From Paralvinella palmiformis (lineage: Eukaryota; Annelida; Polychaeta; Terebellida; Alvinellidae): a DNA stretch of 64,000 bases. Positions 22,283-54,785 of this stretch are shown in pieces (positions within the stretch are counted from its first letter, which is position 1; each line of letters begins with the position of its first letter). Under the pieces are notes generated by a model. It was not told the DNA's origin. It searched no databases and saw only the letters and a list, made by a program, of their open reading frames with translations. Made by a program: the position numbers and the translations under genes. The DNA is taken from the NCBI GenBank assembly GCA_025642065.1, contig JAODUP010000162.1, forward strand, positions 457,501 through 521,500, in the 5' to 3' direction.

Positions 22283-22790
22283 CGAGAGAGAGAGAGAGAG
22301 AGAGAGAGAGCCTCTCTTTACTCAATAAAACATTCGATTAATCATTCTACCTATCTTTTTTTTTAAATTTATATATCTATCCTACGCATCCCTCCAGATA
22401 TCACCCTCCCCCGCGTCTTTCTCTCCATCAGGGGGGGGGGGTTCCTGAAGCGAACTGTAAATGGAATACTAAAAGCTGCGAAGCCCCTTCAGTGTTTTCA
22501 TCTACAATATTATTATTATTACTGTTGTTATTGTTGTTGTTGTTGTTGTTATAGATTTCAAGCTTGTGTGGATATCTTCGAAGCCTACTTATATTCACTT
22601 CTGACGTTTGTTGGCTGTTTTCAGCAGCTCCTCGGAACGTTTCATATCGGCTCGTGTATAAAATTCTGATTGATAAGAGATACGACGAGGCCAGGATACT
22701 GTCTAAAGTAATACAGATAAAATAAACGATATGTGTGTGTGTGGGGGGGGGGGTCTTTTTTGAATACATATATCTATACACTGACACAGA
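21600..22790. other. Gene-free stretch
   Basis: Holds (GT)n and (GA)n at about 22230-22310, a G run at 22432-22441 and a (GTT)n tract near 22524-22550. A 119-codon minus frame (22428-22787) spans the last tract and has no recognisable domain. Confidence 0.55.
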
Positions 22791-22800
22791 ATATCTTTGT

Positions 22801-23157
22801 GAGCTCCGGTGGCCTAGCGGTTAAGCACCCGGCACTCGGTGCCAACGGTCACAGGTTCGAACCCCGTAAGAGGTCGAAACTTTTCCAGGGATTAATTTCT
22901 CGGCTCACAACATCGTGGGTGGCTGACCACGTTAAATGGCGCTGCTGTCTCCACCGAATTATTTAAAATAAAGGGGGACGCTAAAACCCCCTGATGACGT
23001 AAAACACTCTGGCAGTGACCACCCTCAGGGTATTTCGGCTCCATATTTCCGTACTGCTCCCCTGTGAGTGGTGGGGGAGGAGGTTCCTCAACCACTCCAA
23101 CATAGAGGCTGTGCTGATTAAGCGACAGCCTGGGGATTCTCCCCGAACAACAAAACC
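22801..23157 (+). mobile_element. SINE-1 with intact target duplication
   Basis: Full-length copy with good boxes (GGCCTAGCGGTTAAGC and GGTTCGAACCCC). The target duplication is ATATCTTT at 22791-22798 and 23161-23168. Target duplication and intact head make this one of the younger copies. Confidence 0.92.
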
Positions 23158-23162
23158 AGTAT

Positions 23163-23242
23163 ATCTTTCATCTATCACTTCGCCTCATTACCTTTGGAGG
23201 TCGCTCGGCACATTTAGCCTGCCGTGTACACAAAAGTGGCAT
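23163..23242 (+). mobile_element. SINE-2 3' fragment
   Basis: CTTCGCCTCATTACCTTTGG through TACACAAAAGTGGC is the 3' half of SINE-2 in plus orientation; the tRNA head is absent. Confidence 0.75.
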
Positions 23243-23761
23243 ATACATATACATCCATAAACATGTGGAAGTGTGTTTTAGCCGTGTGGAATAAGGCACT
23301 GGCACAAAAAATCTCGAAGCGCGAATTCAAACTCTGGACGATTCTTCAGGGGACTGAATACAGAGTGGCGAATTTTCTTGCTGAGACATAGGTAATGTCT
23401 CACCAGTCCCTAAGCCGCCAAACAAAAACAACAAGTGAATCACCTACAATCGTGCAGTTTGGGAGTAAAACACCCAAGTCAGATCAGGGCAGTAGTGAGA
23501 ATGTTTATGTTAATGCTGAAATTTGGGGTAGACTGTGGCCTATTATGGCGACTTTTCATGCTGAGCCATAGGTAACGTCTCACCTAAGCCGCCAACAAAA
23601 AGCGCACAGCCATACATTATGTTAATTATATAAGCAGTTCTATTCATAGCTATTTTTGCTGTATCTTTCTTCGAAGCAATACTATATAAACTATATACCC
23701 CAACTGTCACCGTCTTCAAAGGTCAGTTTGTAAAACGGGCTGGTTTCATGAAGCGACTACT

Positions 23762-24386
23762 GTCTTCCGTGTCGACCTTGACGGAAACGAACACGCTGAC
23801 AGACAGGCCAATATCGCCACCAGTTTAAAGGAAGTCCTCCATGCTGAGCAAGCGGCAGGAACCTACAGTCACCTTATAAAAAGTCATTTCTCCCAACAAC
23901 TCCGTCGCATAGGAAAACGGAAAACACATCCCTCTCCAGAAATGGTATGACAAGACCACATTTCCCGGCCTCAACTTCCTCCCTAACAGACAAGCAGACA
24001 CCTAGCTCCGCCGATTACGTTTTTGGGGTTTTACCAAAAAATACGGAACAAATAACCGTCACAACACAATATGCCCTCACTGCCAACAAGACTTTACCCC
24101 CAATCCACTACCTAATAAACTGCCCAGCTCACCCCACCTGCCGACAACGACTAAAGGACCAATTAACCCCCCACAACACAGCTGGACTGACCACGACATT
24201 GCCGCACTCCTCATCAGAAAGGCCACCATCATCCCAGACATTATTCTCCCTTTACTTAAGAAAGATCCATACATCTTCCACTAAAATCAGTTATCATATA
24301 AAATATCCTTTTTATTTGTTCTACTTCCAGAGGCTGTGCTCAGTTAGCGACAGCCTGGGGGTTAAATCCCCAAACTACACAAACAA
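23762..24386 (+). mobile_element. RNase-H LINE 3' fragment, pseudogenised
   Basis: The plus-strand translation from about 23772 gives DGNEHADRQANIATSLKEVL, the last-Asp region of a LINE RNase H domain, then LHAEQAAGTY, and after a stop and frameshifts HYLINCP..C and LLKKDPYIF. The same words occur in the LINE at 37640-38735. The 3' tail (24330-24386) is GAGGCTGTGCTCAGTTAGCG followed by ACAGCCTGGGG, matching the SINE-1 3' end. It is 5'-truncated and flanked by a 57-bp direct repeat (23705-23761 and 24387-24443). Confidence 0.75.
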
Positions 24387-24687
24387 TGTCACCGTCTTCA
24401 AAGGTCAGTTTGTAGAATGGGGTGCTTTCATGAAGCGACTACTATTAAAAGCCTCTCATATACGATGCAGCAGACCGTGATAGCGTGTCCTAGATGCTGT
24501 ACTGTTAAAACTATATGTTGATATTTTCAAACCTAATGTCTTCTATTCAAACTATTGCAATACTAACATTCTTAGATGTTATTTATGACAAGCTGACTAG
24601 AGCTAGTCTTGAAGGTGACCGGTAAAAAAGTCACAGGTAAAAAAGTCACAGGTAAAAACTAAAGTTGCTATATAAAACACAGCAATG

Positions 24688-24690
<3 letters not shown>

Positions 24691-24740
<50 letters not shown>
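24691..24740. repeat. (GT)n microsatellite
   Basis: Pure dinucleotide run of about 25 units, just left of the GTTGACGATG minisatellite. Confidence 0.95.
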
Positions 24741-24743
<3 letters not shown>

Positions 24744-24814
24744 CTGAAAACTAATCCGTAAGGCCACATAAAGCTAAATTGTTGTTGGTCTTGTAATTGA
24801 ATACGATACTGAAG

Positions 24815-25205
24815 ATGTTGATGATGATGATAATGTTGCTGTTGACGATGATAATATTACTGTTGACGATGAAGATGATGTTGCTGTTGACGATGATAAT
24901 GTTGCTGTTGACGATGATAATGTTGCTGTTGACGATGATAATGTTGCTGTTGACGATGAAGATGATGTTGCTGTTGACGATGAAGATGATGTTGCTGTTG
25001 ACGATGAAGATGATATTGCTGTTGACGATGAAGATGATGTTGCTGTTGACGATGATAATGTTACTGTTGACGATGATGATAATGTTACTGTTGACGATGA
25101 TGATAATGTTGCTGTTGACGATGAAGATGATATTGCTGTTGACGATGATGATGATAATGTTGCTGTTGACGATGATGATAATGTTGTTGTTGTTGACGAT
25201 GACGA
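24815..25205. repeat. Minisatellite, GTTGACGATGATAATGTTGCT type, 18-27 bp units
   Basis: About 18 units built from GTTGACGATG, followed by ATAATGTTGCT, AAGATGATGTTGCT or ATGATAATGTTACT. All unit lengths are multiples of three, so long frames stay open on both strands (151 and 156 codons). Their translations are simple repeats of Leu/Met or Ile/Val/Asn and I do not regard them as genes. Confidence 0.95.
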
Positions 25206-25237
25206 TAAAGGTATCTGTCACGTTTACGATAATGATG

Positions 25238-25335
25238 ATTGGTCAAAGATAAAACACCCTTCAGATATGCCCACGCTAACATTCGAAACCAGGCAGTAGT
25301 GATGTGTGGTCCAGCCAGACCACGGAGACGCCCCC
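25238..25335 (-). mobile_element. SINE-2 head fragment
   Basis: Read on the minus strand: CCGTGGTCTGGCTGG head, decayed box B (TTTCGAATGTT) and GGGCATATCTGAAGG. The 3' half is replaced by the minisatellite. Confidence 0.65.
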
Positions 25336-25339
25336 CTTT

Positions 25340-26112
25340 TACACTTAAACATTATGACCATACTTAATACAATATTGTTACCTTTAAACACACCTGTCAA
25401 TCACCTTATCAGCCGTACGCTATCACATGCCTTATCACAAAGACAAGTGGTCATTGAACTAATCTCATTGTCATCGAACCTCGTCATCTAAATTATCTCT
25501 GACATACCCTCTAACACCCTGTTACTCACCTTATCTCTCACCGTCCAATTGCCACTCACTCACTCGCCTTATCTCTGACAAAAATTGTCACGCACCTTCC
25601 CTCTGACACACCTTGCCACAGCCATTGCCGCTCGTCTCAACACAAGCCATGGAGTGAACCCATATGTCACTCCGTGGCTACCAGACGACGCCACTCACTT
25701 TATCATTTACACTTATTATCACCCACTTCGATTGTTACGCACCTAGCGAATGGCGGGTGATAACAGATTATCAGTTCTCCTGTGATGTAATTAACATCGA
25801 TTACTAAACAATATTGACGCCAGGTTGATTTATTGTGGTGATGGGGAATCGCTCAGAAAGTCGTTGCTTCTTCAGATCTGTCACACGCCATCTATCGTGT
25901 CGGTGGCTGAAATATTGATTCAGCTAAGGCTTTTTTCTCCTTCTGTAGCTTAGAAATATGCCTAAATCAATTATCAGAAAGGGGACACACACAGGGACAC
26001 ACGGTATTGTTTGAGAGTTTTCTGTGGTTATTTCTAAATATGTTTGTACATGTTGTATATACGTTGTTATACACGTTTTGTGTATTGTATGTATCATGTC
26101 AAAATGAGGACA

Positions 26113-26173
<61 letters not shown>

Positions 26174-27096
26174 TAGATAGAGAGAGAGAGAGAGAGAGTC
26201 AATTATATTTACTTACTAACAATGGACACAAGTTTGTCATATACAACCGGCAGTCGAACGCGACATATTTGTTTACCGAGATAAACACGAATTGTGACAC
26301 ATAAGCCTTTATTTTGGTCACATAGCATATTCGATTTCAACTTGGTAATGGTAAACATACTGGACATTCTAACAGCGGGTGTTTTTTATTTTGCCAGCTA
26401 CCAGTATTTACACTCAATGACGTAATTGTTTACCATTGCTCGAATTGGAATTTGTTGTAGGCTGGGGGGTGGGTGTGGGGGTAGACGTTGTTCCGTAAAT
26501 TTACCATCTGATTTCCCAAAGTATCAATCCAGTTCGACGAAAAGGAGAATGTCGCGTGCACAATATTCTTGCCGAGTACGGTCTCCTGATGAATAATAAA
26601 TTTAATAAATAGATAACCTTTTTTTAATTGAGCCATATTTCGAAAGTAGCAAAATGCTACTGTCAAATTCCGGAAAGTAATCCTCATAAAGGGTTGCATC
26701 TCCCCCAGAAAAAAAGCCTCTTATTTAATTGAAAAAATATTAACATTACCTGGAATAAAACTAATTAATTGGCTAAGAAGGCAGGTACAAGTCATTATAA
26801 AACGACCAATTTTTCCTGCATTATATATATTTTTTCTTATCATATAAATTTAGTATAAAAACCCAACTTTTAAGTTTGTCACAACTTCGGAACCATGAAC
26901 ATTTAGCACAATTCCAGGACGACCACATAAGAACGTTTTCTTGTCGGGATTTGATTCGAATTAATTGACTACATAAGGATCTGATTGACTACAGGATTTA
27001 TTCTAATGTCACGTGTGTTATCACTCGGTCGACTTAAAGTACAGATACAAATAATAACAGCTGTCGTTGAAATTGTTGAAGTTTGGGGTTGGGAGT
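25340..27096. other. Gene-free stretch
   Basis: 25380-25720 shows loosely repeated CACCTTATCTCTGAC-like words, perhaps an old minisatellite. (AC)n then (AT)n lies at 26111-26170. The remaining AT-rich sequence shows nothing I recognise; the 89- and 92-codon minus frames have no family signature. Confidence 0.5.
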
Positions 27097-27104
27097 TGGG
27101 AGAC

Positions 27105-27478
27105 CAGACAATGGGGTCAGCTAAATTCCAAAATTGGAATTGATTATTTAAAAAAAATGGAATTGATATTAATAAATTTTTAATTGGAATTGAAGTTTCC
27201 TATCAACAAAATTTAATCCACAAATTAATTTCCCATTTAATTTTTTAATTCAGAAATATTTCTTCCACGACAATCCTACTTGGAATATAAACTATTCCAA
27301 GTAGGTACTCCGAGTAGGTACTCGGGGGTACATACTCATGGTAAAAAGTAGTAGTTTAAGAGTCGGTAAAAGACGGAATTGATACATTTGGAATTGCTAA
27401 ATTTGATGTAGAACTGAAATTGACCAAATGGAATTGAGTGGAATTGGAATTGACAAAATGGAATCGACGCCACGTCTG
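27105..27478. mobile_element. hAT-like MITE, AATTGGAATTG-rich ends (family M1)
   Basis: Begins CAGACAATGGGGTCAGC and ends CACGTCTG, with GGAATTGGAATTGAC words at both ends and a palindromic centre around TACTTGGAATATAAACTATT. Sister copies are at 46914-48573 and 62190-62498. The flanking octamers TGGGAGAC and GTAGAGAC match in five positions, weak support for an 8-bp duplication. There is no transposase. Confidence 0.65.
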
Positions 27479-27993
27479 GTAGAGACACCTGGCGGTCACC
27501 CATTGGGCAGAGCCAAAAAGGCTGAATTGGCCTAATCGTGTTTGTATTTAAAATATACAACATTTTTATTATTAAGGTATTTAGAACAGGCGCTTGATGT
27601 ACTTGTTCTAAACATTGCACTGTTAGAGCGCCATGAATATAAAAATTTGATTTCGAGAGTAGATTCTCTTAATTTTGCTAGTAAATATTGTCTATCCATA
27701 AGCTAGTCGGTGAGTGAGTGAGTGCTTCAATCCAACACACACCTCAACCCAACAGGGAACATATACAACGCATGATGCCACTATAGGCGCATAGCATTAA
27801 TCAAACACTGTCCATCATGTCCTGTCAGGTTCTCACTTCTACTTGATTGAACCATATAACAGCATTGGAGCTCTACGCTCGAACTAAGTATGACATTACG
27901 GATCAACGATAATGCTATATATACACATGTTTACTGCAAGAGACCAGGAGGCAGGTAGGTGCACGTATCTTAAATGTGGGTTTAGATTTTCTG

Positions 27994-28030
<37 letters not shown>

Positions 28031-28409
28031 GGGGAATAGACAATTTACGCGACGCATGCCCAGTCCGTGATCCAGACTACTACTGTGGTTTGCGGATCAG
28101 TGAAGCAGCATGAAACAAGAAGTGTAATTGCTAGTAAATTAACGTTTTGGGGAATTCACAGAACTAACGTCCTTGTAGCAGGTATTTCTGACATGTTTCT
28201 TGAAACTAAATGATCAAGTTGGGAATTGTAAGACATGTTATCAATATACCTGGTTACCTGAATACATAATATAGGGCTGAGCCTTTCTGGTGTTGCTCTC
28301 TTTACGCTTATGGTGCCACATATCTCATTGCCTGCCACTGTTTATCAAGCCTAGTTTTAAGCATATTGAGGGTGGTGGCCGCAACAGTTCCTTCGGAGAG
28401 CGAGTTCGT

Positions 28410-29013
28410 CATTTCTTCCCAACACTCATTACTAGTAGGCTTGATTACTGCAACTCTCTTCTTTATAACATCGCATCTAAGGATATTCGAAAACTTCAGT
28501 GTGTTCAGAAATGCTTAGCTAGGGTTGTCACACGGTCTCATCGGTTTTCCTATTCTCTCTCTTCATTGGCGGTTCCCTGTTCAATCTCGCGCCATTTTCA
28601 AACTGCACTATTGCCTATCAAACTTTCTTCTGGAGAACCTTCATATCTATTTTCTTTATCACCCAAGCTCAGAGAGCTCCCTTTATTTGGTTTGCACTTG
28701 TTGTTTGTTCCCAGAGTTAAAACTCATGCTGGGACTCGTGGTTTTTCAGTTGATGTCCTTACTCTTTGGAATTCACTATCTGAACATGTTATGTCATCAA
28801 ATATCATAGTTTCTTTCCGTCACCATTTAAAAACTCACCTTTTCAGACTCGCTTATCTTTCCTAAATTTCCTTCCCATCTGATCTTTGTTGATGAACTTT
28901 GCATCGTACCTGGACTATGAGTTTGCCCAACCCCTGTACTAGGTATGCCACTGAACTCGAGGATTTTGGCGCTATAGAAGTTTTGTAATTATTATTATTA
29001 TTATTATTATTAT
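28410..29013 (+). mobile_element. CR1/L2-like LINE, 3' part, frameshifted
   Basis: The translation contains SRLDYCNSLLYNI, CVQKCLARVVTRS, TLWNSLSEHV and FRHHLKTHLF, the conserved region after the catalytic core in CR1/L2-type reverse transcriptases. Reading shifts frame near 28560 and back, so the copy is dead. Its 3' tail, CTGTACTAGGTATGCCACTG to GGCGCTATAGAAG, ends in an (ATT)n tract at 28988-29013. A second tail of the same family is at 12404. Confidence 0.85.
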
Positions 29014-29995
29014 CGTCCTTCAGCTCTTAAAAAGAATATCTCGGGATCAAGCCGATCTAACCCATTCATGATTTTGAGGACCAGGATCATATCTCCACGG
29101 CGACGTCTGAAATCCAGTGATGGTAATTTAAGGGCTTGTAATCTTTCCTCATATGGTAGATGTTTCAGGCGTGGGATTAACTTAATAGCGCGCCTCTGTA
29201 TCTTCTCGATTTGTAACTTATCGATCCGATGTCGGGGATGCCATATAATATTGCCATATCCTAGATGGTGCCTGACAAGGGTCGTGAATAACCTCGGTAG
29301 AGTCTCTTCGTCTATACAAGAGAAGGTCAATCTGATGAGCCCTAATAATTTACTGGCTTTGTTTACTGCGCAGCACACATGATCACTGAACTTTAGGGTG
29401 TCATCGACAAACACTCCGAAGTCTTTTTCTACTGGAGTTGTCTGCAGCTCAACACTCCCCATCTTATACACAGACTTCCTGATGCTGTGATCTAGATGCA
29501 GGACTGCATTAAGCTTCATCTGCCACTTCTTAGACCACTCTACCAGTCTTGAAAGGTCTGCTTGCAGCTCGATAGTCTTTTTTATTGAGGACCTTTCGGT
29601 ATACTTTAGTGTCACAAGCAAAGATATGTGTTATGCTTCGGACCATGTCAGAGAGATCGTTTATGAAAAGTACGAACAATATCGGTCCTAGGACACTTCC
29701 CTATGTGATGCCACTTAGTACCCCCAGCAACAATGAGGCTACTGTTGACGACGACTTGATGGGTATGCCCAGTCAAGAATGCTCTTATCCAGCCATATGA
29801 GTTTCCGACTATACCATATGGCTTCAGTTTGTTCAACAATCGTTGGTGTGGTACAGTGTCAAACGCTTTGCTGAAAACGAGATAGACGGCATAAACTGGG
29901 TCACCAGAATCCAACATCTCTGTCCACAGTTCCATGACAACTAATAGGCGAGTCATGCAAGATCTTCCTCGAACAAATATATGAAACATATTGTG
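29014..29995 (-). mobile_element. Second LINE reverse transcriptase fragment, inverted and dead
   Basis: On the minus strand from 29995: GRSCMTRLLVVMELWTEML, FSKAFDTVPHQRLLNKL, then in another frame GSVLGPILFVLFINDL, and finally EKDFGVFVDDTLKFSDHV and RRRGDMILVLKIMNGLD. These are consecutive blocks of a CR1/Jockey-type reverse transcriptase. The usual Asp before FSKAF is Val, the FADD box reads FACD, and a stop precedes GSVLGP, so catalysis is lost. It converges on the preceding LINE at the (ATT)n tract. Confidence 0.88.
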
Positions 29996-30137
29996 ATCTC
30001 ACGATTGGTAAAGGAATGTTTTTATCAGATGGTTCAGCGAGCCCGGTGAAAGGTGACCCGCAAACGGCCTTTCGCTAGATGGCGCAGAATTGGTACATTA
30101 TACTTTTCACTCGATCTTACTGAGCAGTATATTAATG

Positions 30138-30322
30138 ATGATGATGATGTTTTACGGCCACTTTTGTGCACAAGGTAGGCTAAATGGGCCGAGCGACCTA
30201 CAAAGGTAATGAGACGAAGCGAAAGACGAAACAACCTTCAGATATGCCCACGCCGGGATTCGAACACGCGTGGTAGTGATCTGTGGTCCAACACGCTACC
30301 GCCAAACCACGGAGGCACCCCA
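30138..30322 (-). mobile_element. SINE-2 with perfect 14-bp target duplication
   Basis: Full-length minus-strand copy flanked by CAGTATATTAATGA at 30124-30137 and 30323-30336. Head box A (GGTTTGGCGGTAGCG) and box B (GTTCGAATCCC) are readable on the minus strand. It sits just upstream of the inverted LINE. Confidence 0.93.
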
Positions 30323-30361
30323 CAGTATATTAATGAAGAAGTCCTCACCAATAATTTCAGT

Positions 30362-30680
30362 GAGCTCCGGTGGCCTAGCGGTTAAGCACCCGGCACTTGG
30401 TGTCAATGGTCACAGGTTCGAACCCAGTAAGAGGTCGAAACTTTTCCAGAGATTCATTTCTCGGCTCACAACATCCACTGAATTATTTAAAACAAAGGGG
30501 GACGTTAAAAAAAATCTGAGGACGTAAAACACTCTGGCAGTGACCACCCTCATGGTATTTCGACTCCATCTTTCCGTACTGCTCCCCTGTGAGTGGTGGG
30601 GTAGGAGTTTCTCAACCACTCAAACATGGAGGCTGTGGTGAATAAGCGATAGCCTGGGGATTCTCCCCGAACAACAAAAC
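30362..30680 (+). mobile_element. SINE-1 with internal deletion
   Basis: Good head (GAGCTCCGGTGGCCTAGCGG) and box B, but the segment normally reading CGTGGGTGGCTGACCACG is missing between ACAACAT and CCACTGAATT. It lies 25 bp after the SINE-2 target duplication. Confidence 0.9.
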
Positions 30681-30689
30681 AAACAAAAA

Positions 30690-30765
30690 ACAATACTGTT
30701 AAATGTTTTAGCGTCAGCTCTTTTGGATCAGGTTAATTTAAACTTAAACGAGGCAAGGAAATAAT

Positions 30766-30797
<32 letters not shown>

Positions 30798-31735
30798 CAT
30801 AGAAGTTTTATGCGGAATAAAGGATTCGGGGGATAATTCTGGCCAGCAGACACTGCATCATTTGACCATTTGTTGCAATGAAATGCACTTAGATCTAAAA
30901 CTCTTAAATCGAATTGGAATTATATTTTGTTAATGCACCTCTGCATTCGCTGTAGAGGCAGCCATGGCTACAGTTTCCACAAACCAAGCTTAGCACATTG
31001 AGAATCGATTGATTATACACTTCAATATATTTCCACATATTATATTTAACACGGGAGCGAACATCGAATCTGTATCCGCAAATTTGGGCCGTTTTTATCG
31101 AGAAATCCGACAAATCGAGAATCCCAAGGACTCTGGCAGCTATACCCTGGCAGATTTAACCCAGCCGGCAGGTCCCACGATGAAACCCAGCACCCGTTCC
31201 CCCAGGTGGGGGTTGGGGGCGTTAAGTGTGGAGCTAACAACCCCACCCCGTAAAAACAAACATTGATTAACGAGATCTAAATATCGGACCGTTTCTTAAT
31301 CTTTTATTTGGAACCAGGTCGCGTATGTTGTCAGTTTATATCACTCACAACGTTATGTCTGCCAATAAAACTTTTCCGGCTTGTCATTCTTATTCCTCTG
31401 GTATTCATTTCACTTGATATGCATTATGACTACACGTATTTGACATGAACTCCTTTAGCATCCCCCCCCCCTCCTCCCAGCAAGCCGATTTCAGTTTTAA
31501 CTTTTTGTAGAAAAAAAGTTACTGTTAATTATTATACGTCATATGTAGCAAACCCTGTTTAAAAATAGATACTTAAACTGAGACACGTGTTCGTGCTGTT
31601 ACTTTTAGACTGCTACAGTGCGCCCCTTGGATTAATTGGTTGGCCACAGACCTCTATAGCACCGGAGTTCAAACTTCACTCTCTGAGTGAGTGAGCACTT
31701 TGTTTAGCACCTGGGTTCAAACTTCACTCTCTGAG
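30690..31735. other. Gene-free stretch
   Basis: (TA)n at 30774-30797. 31120-31270 reads like a dispersed repeat (CCCAGCCGGCAGGTCCCACG, then CTAACAACCCCACCCCGTAA), but only one copy is in view and I cannot name it. 31660-31760 has two near-identical GTTCAAACTTCACTCTCTGA phrases with (GTGA)n. Confidence 0.4.
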
Positions 31736-31880
31736 TGAGTGAGTGAGTGAGTGAGTGAGCACATTTGTTTAACCACAACACTGTGCACACCTGGAATGTT
31801 ACCACAAACATAGAGTAGATTCGAACTCAAAACTGAAGGTTTGCAGTACACTGGTCTAACAACTGTGCTATCAGAGCTCC
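31736..31880 (-). mobile_element. SINE-3-like element, decayed
   Basis: Minus-strand box B GAGTTCGAATCTA, then GTTTGTGGTAACATTCCAGG and a (CTCA)n tail match the SINE-3 plan (box B, TGTGGAATGTT, tail with CTCAC). Confidence 0.45.
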
Positions 31881-32100
31881 CATGGATAGCATAGGTGTGC
31901 AATATATAAAACGCTTAGGCATCATTATCATAAGTTGAACTTAGGTCTTCATCAAGAAAGTTGATCCGTTCTAAAACTCACCGAAACACATCTCTATCAG
32001 TTGGTTTTGCTGTGCAAACAAACACCAGGTGAGACTGATAAACAATTAATGAAAATTGGTACAGCACGAGACTCCAACAAAAATATAAAGACTTGGATAA

Positions 32101-32106
32101 TTTATT
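32101..32106 (-). terminator. Candidate polyA signal of MCM8
   Basis: AATAAA on the minus strand, 364 bp past the MCM8 stop codon. It is the first canonical hexamer I noticed downstream. Confidence 0.5.
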
Positions 32107-32469
32107 GAACGTCAAAAGTAATCACTGCTTAACCAACCTTCTGTAATATGGACGTTCTTAAATTCCACATACAATAACAAACTATAACATAAGACAGTTA
32201 TCAGACACAGTCGGGATGAAACAGTAATCAATAGTGATGGATAATGCAGCAGTAAACAAACACAAAGCTCACACAGACAGACACACACACACACACAAGT
32301 TGATGTGTTTATTTCAATGATGGTGAGATAGGACAACTATAAGCATAACCCCGAAATTACTTGGCTAGCAAGAAACATTAATTCGCGATAATCAAATTCG
32401 TACGTTTAACAGCAGACTTTTAAGCCTAACTTTCACTAAGATTCTTACAAACATCCCTCAACGAAGGAA

Positions 32470-53433
<20,964 letters not shown>

Positions 53434-53448
53434 GATTCTTTCTTACTG

Positions 53449-54431
53449 GAAACAAAGACAAAAGGTTTTAATCTTTATATGAACCATATTTACTTGTGTA
53501 AGCTGCACATTTTATTGACCAACTTCACTGCCAATAAACAGGCATAAAACATAACCCGAACAGTTCCCTGGCTCATGTTGTCCATCTTCCATGTAAATTT
53601 TGATTATAAAAGTATGGTACCATTTTTAAATCCAAAATTTGGAATGCGACTTGTACAGAAGGGTAACCCATATTTGAGTAAAATGGCAGGTTTTTATTAA
53701 CAGAGAATTAGTGCATTGGCTTACAAAATTAATCAGCTGGCGTAAAATATTCCTGCTGCAGCTTTAGGTACTGCAATTCATTCTCACCTTGTCTGACTTT
53801 AGTAATTGCTGCATGTCTGCTGCATGTTAACATCTAAGATATCTCAAGCAGATCTTAATTTCATTCATATTTTGATATCTCAAGCAGATCTTAATTTCAT
53901 TCATATTTTGTTACAAGTGTTACATGTCTTCCATTTATCATCTGATATGGAGATTAAACGATTTACTCACATTAACCAGAGTTACTAATTTCAATTAGTG
54001 CATTGGCTTACAAAATTAATCAGCTGGAGTAAAATATTCCTGCTGCAGCTTTAGGTACTGTTGTTTTAAATACATACCATAATATTTTTTTTTAATTTGG
54101 TATGAATCATTTTGTAAGTAAAAACATAAAAGCCCTACAGCTAAGAAAAAATAACATTAGTTTGATGTAATTCAACTGAACCATATGGATTTTGGATAAA
54201 AACATTACCAGCCTTTAATTCTTATAGTGGCTAAAGTAATATCAATTTTTGGTATGGAGATGTCTTATAAAATGCACATGTTTCAAACTTCTCAAATAAC
54301 AGGAATCATGCCAGTGTGCATGCATCTGTTAAATCCAAACTCTGCCCAACAGGGTATCCAGAATTTATTTTTATGCAGCTTTAGGATGGATGAATGTTGT
54401 CTAACGACACATCGGCACATTTGATGTGACT
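53449..54431. other. Upstream flank of MCM8, likely 5' UTR intron
   Basis: A TTTCCAG acceptor at 53448-53454 (minus) just before the MCM8 ATG exon suggests this sequence is an intron in the leader. It holds a 36-bp tandem duplication at 53838-53909 and a 68-bp direct repeat (separate entry). I could not place the non-coding first exon. Confidence 0.4.
53706..54060. repeat. 68-bp direct repeat pair, one mismatch
   Basis: Copies at 53706-53773 and 53993-54060, beginning AATTAGTGCATTGGCTTACA and ending CAGCTTTAGGTACTG. They differ at a single base (C or A) and are 219 bp apart. The near-identity implies a recent event or conversion. Confidence 0.9.
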
Positions 54432-54434
54432 TTA

Positions 54435-54782
54435 AGCGGAGATTCCATATACATGGTATGCGTTAAGCGAATTGGACATAAAATGGAAAACATGTAAGAT
54501 GTACGAGCATGATTCTATGTGTGTGACTGCATATGCGATTTGCGTATGCAACAAAACGGAAAGCTCCCTGTAGCGATTGGTCTGAATTGGATGTTTGAAT
54601 CCAGAATTTATGAATCAACCATCTGATTCGAGTGTCCAGGCAGGCTTTCCCAAGGAAAATAGGTCAGAAGGTGAGAGGGGTGTTTGAAACACATGGATAC
54701 CACAATGTCGCACACACTACTGCAATGTTGCATCCGCATTCATATGCCGCATTACACATACCGCGTATATGGAATCTCAGCT
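54435..54782. mobile_element. PIF/Harbinger-type MITE, 348 bp
   Basis: Inverted ends AGCGGAGATTCCATATAC (left) and AGCTGAGATTCCATATAC (right, minus strand), continuing with GGTATG on both sides. Flanked by TTA at 54432-54434 and 54783-54785, the trinucleotide target duplication of PIF/Harbinger elements. Non-coding. Confidence 0.82.
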
Positions 54783-54785
54783 TTA

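Noticed and set aside
22428..22787. 119-codon minus frame with an Asn run
   Set aside because: The Asn run is a (GTT)n microsatellite; the rest has no family signature.
24751..25252. 150-codon frames on both strands
   Set aside because: Pure translations of the GTTGACGATG minisatellite.
31120..31270. Named transposon family
   Set aside because: The wording looks like a dispersed repeat end but only one copy is present and I cannot name it without a search.
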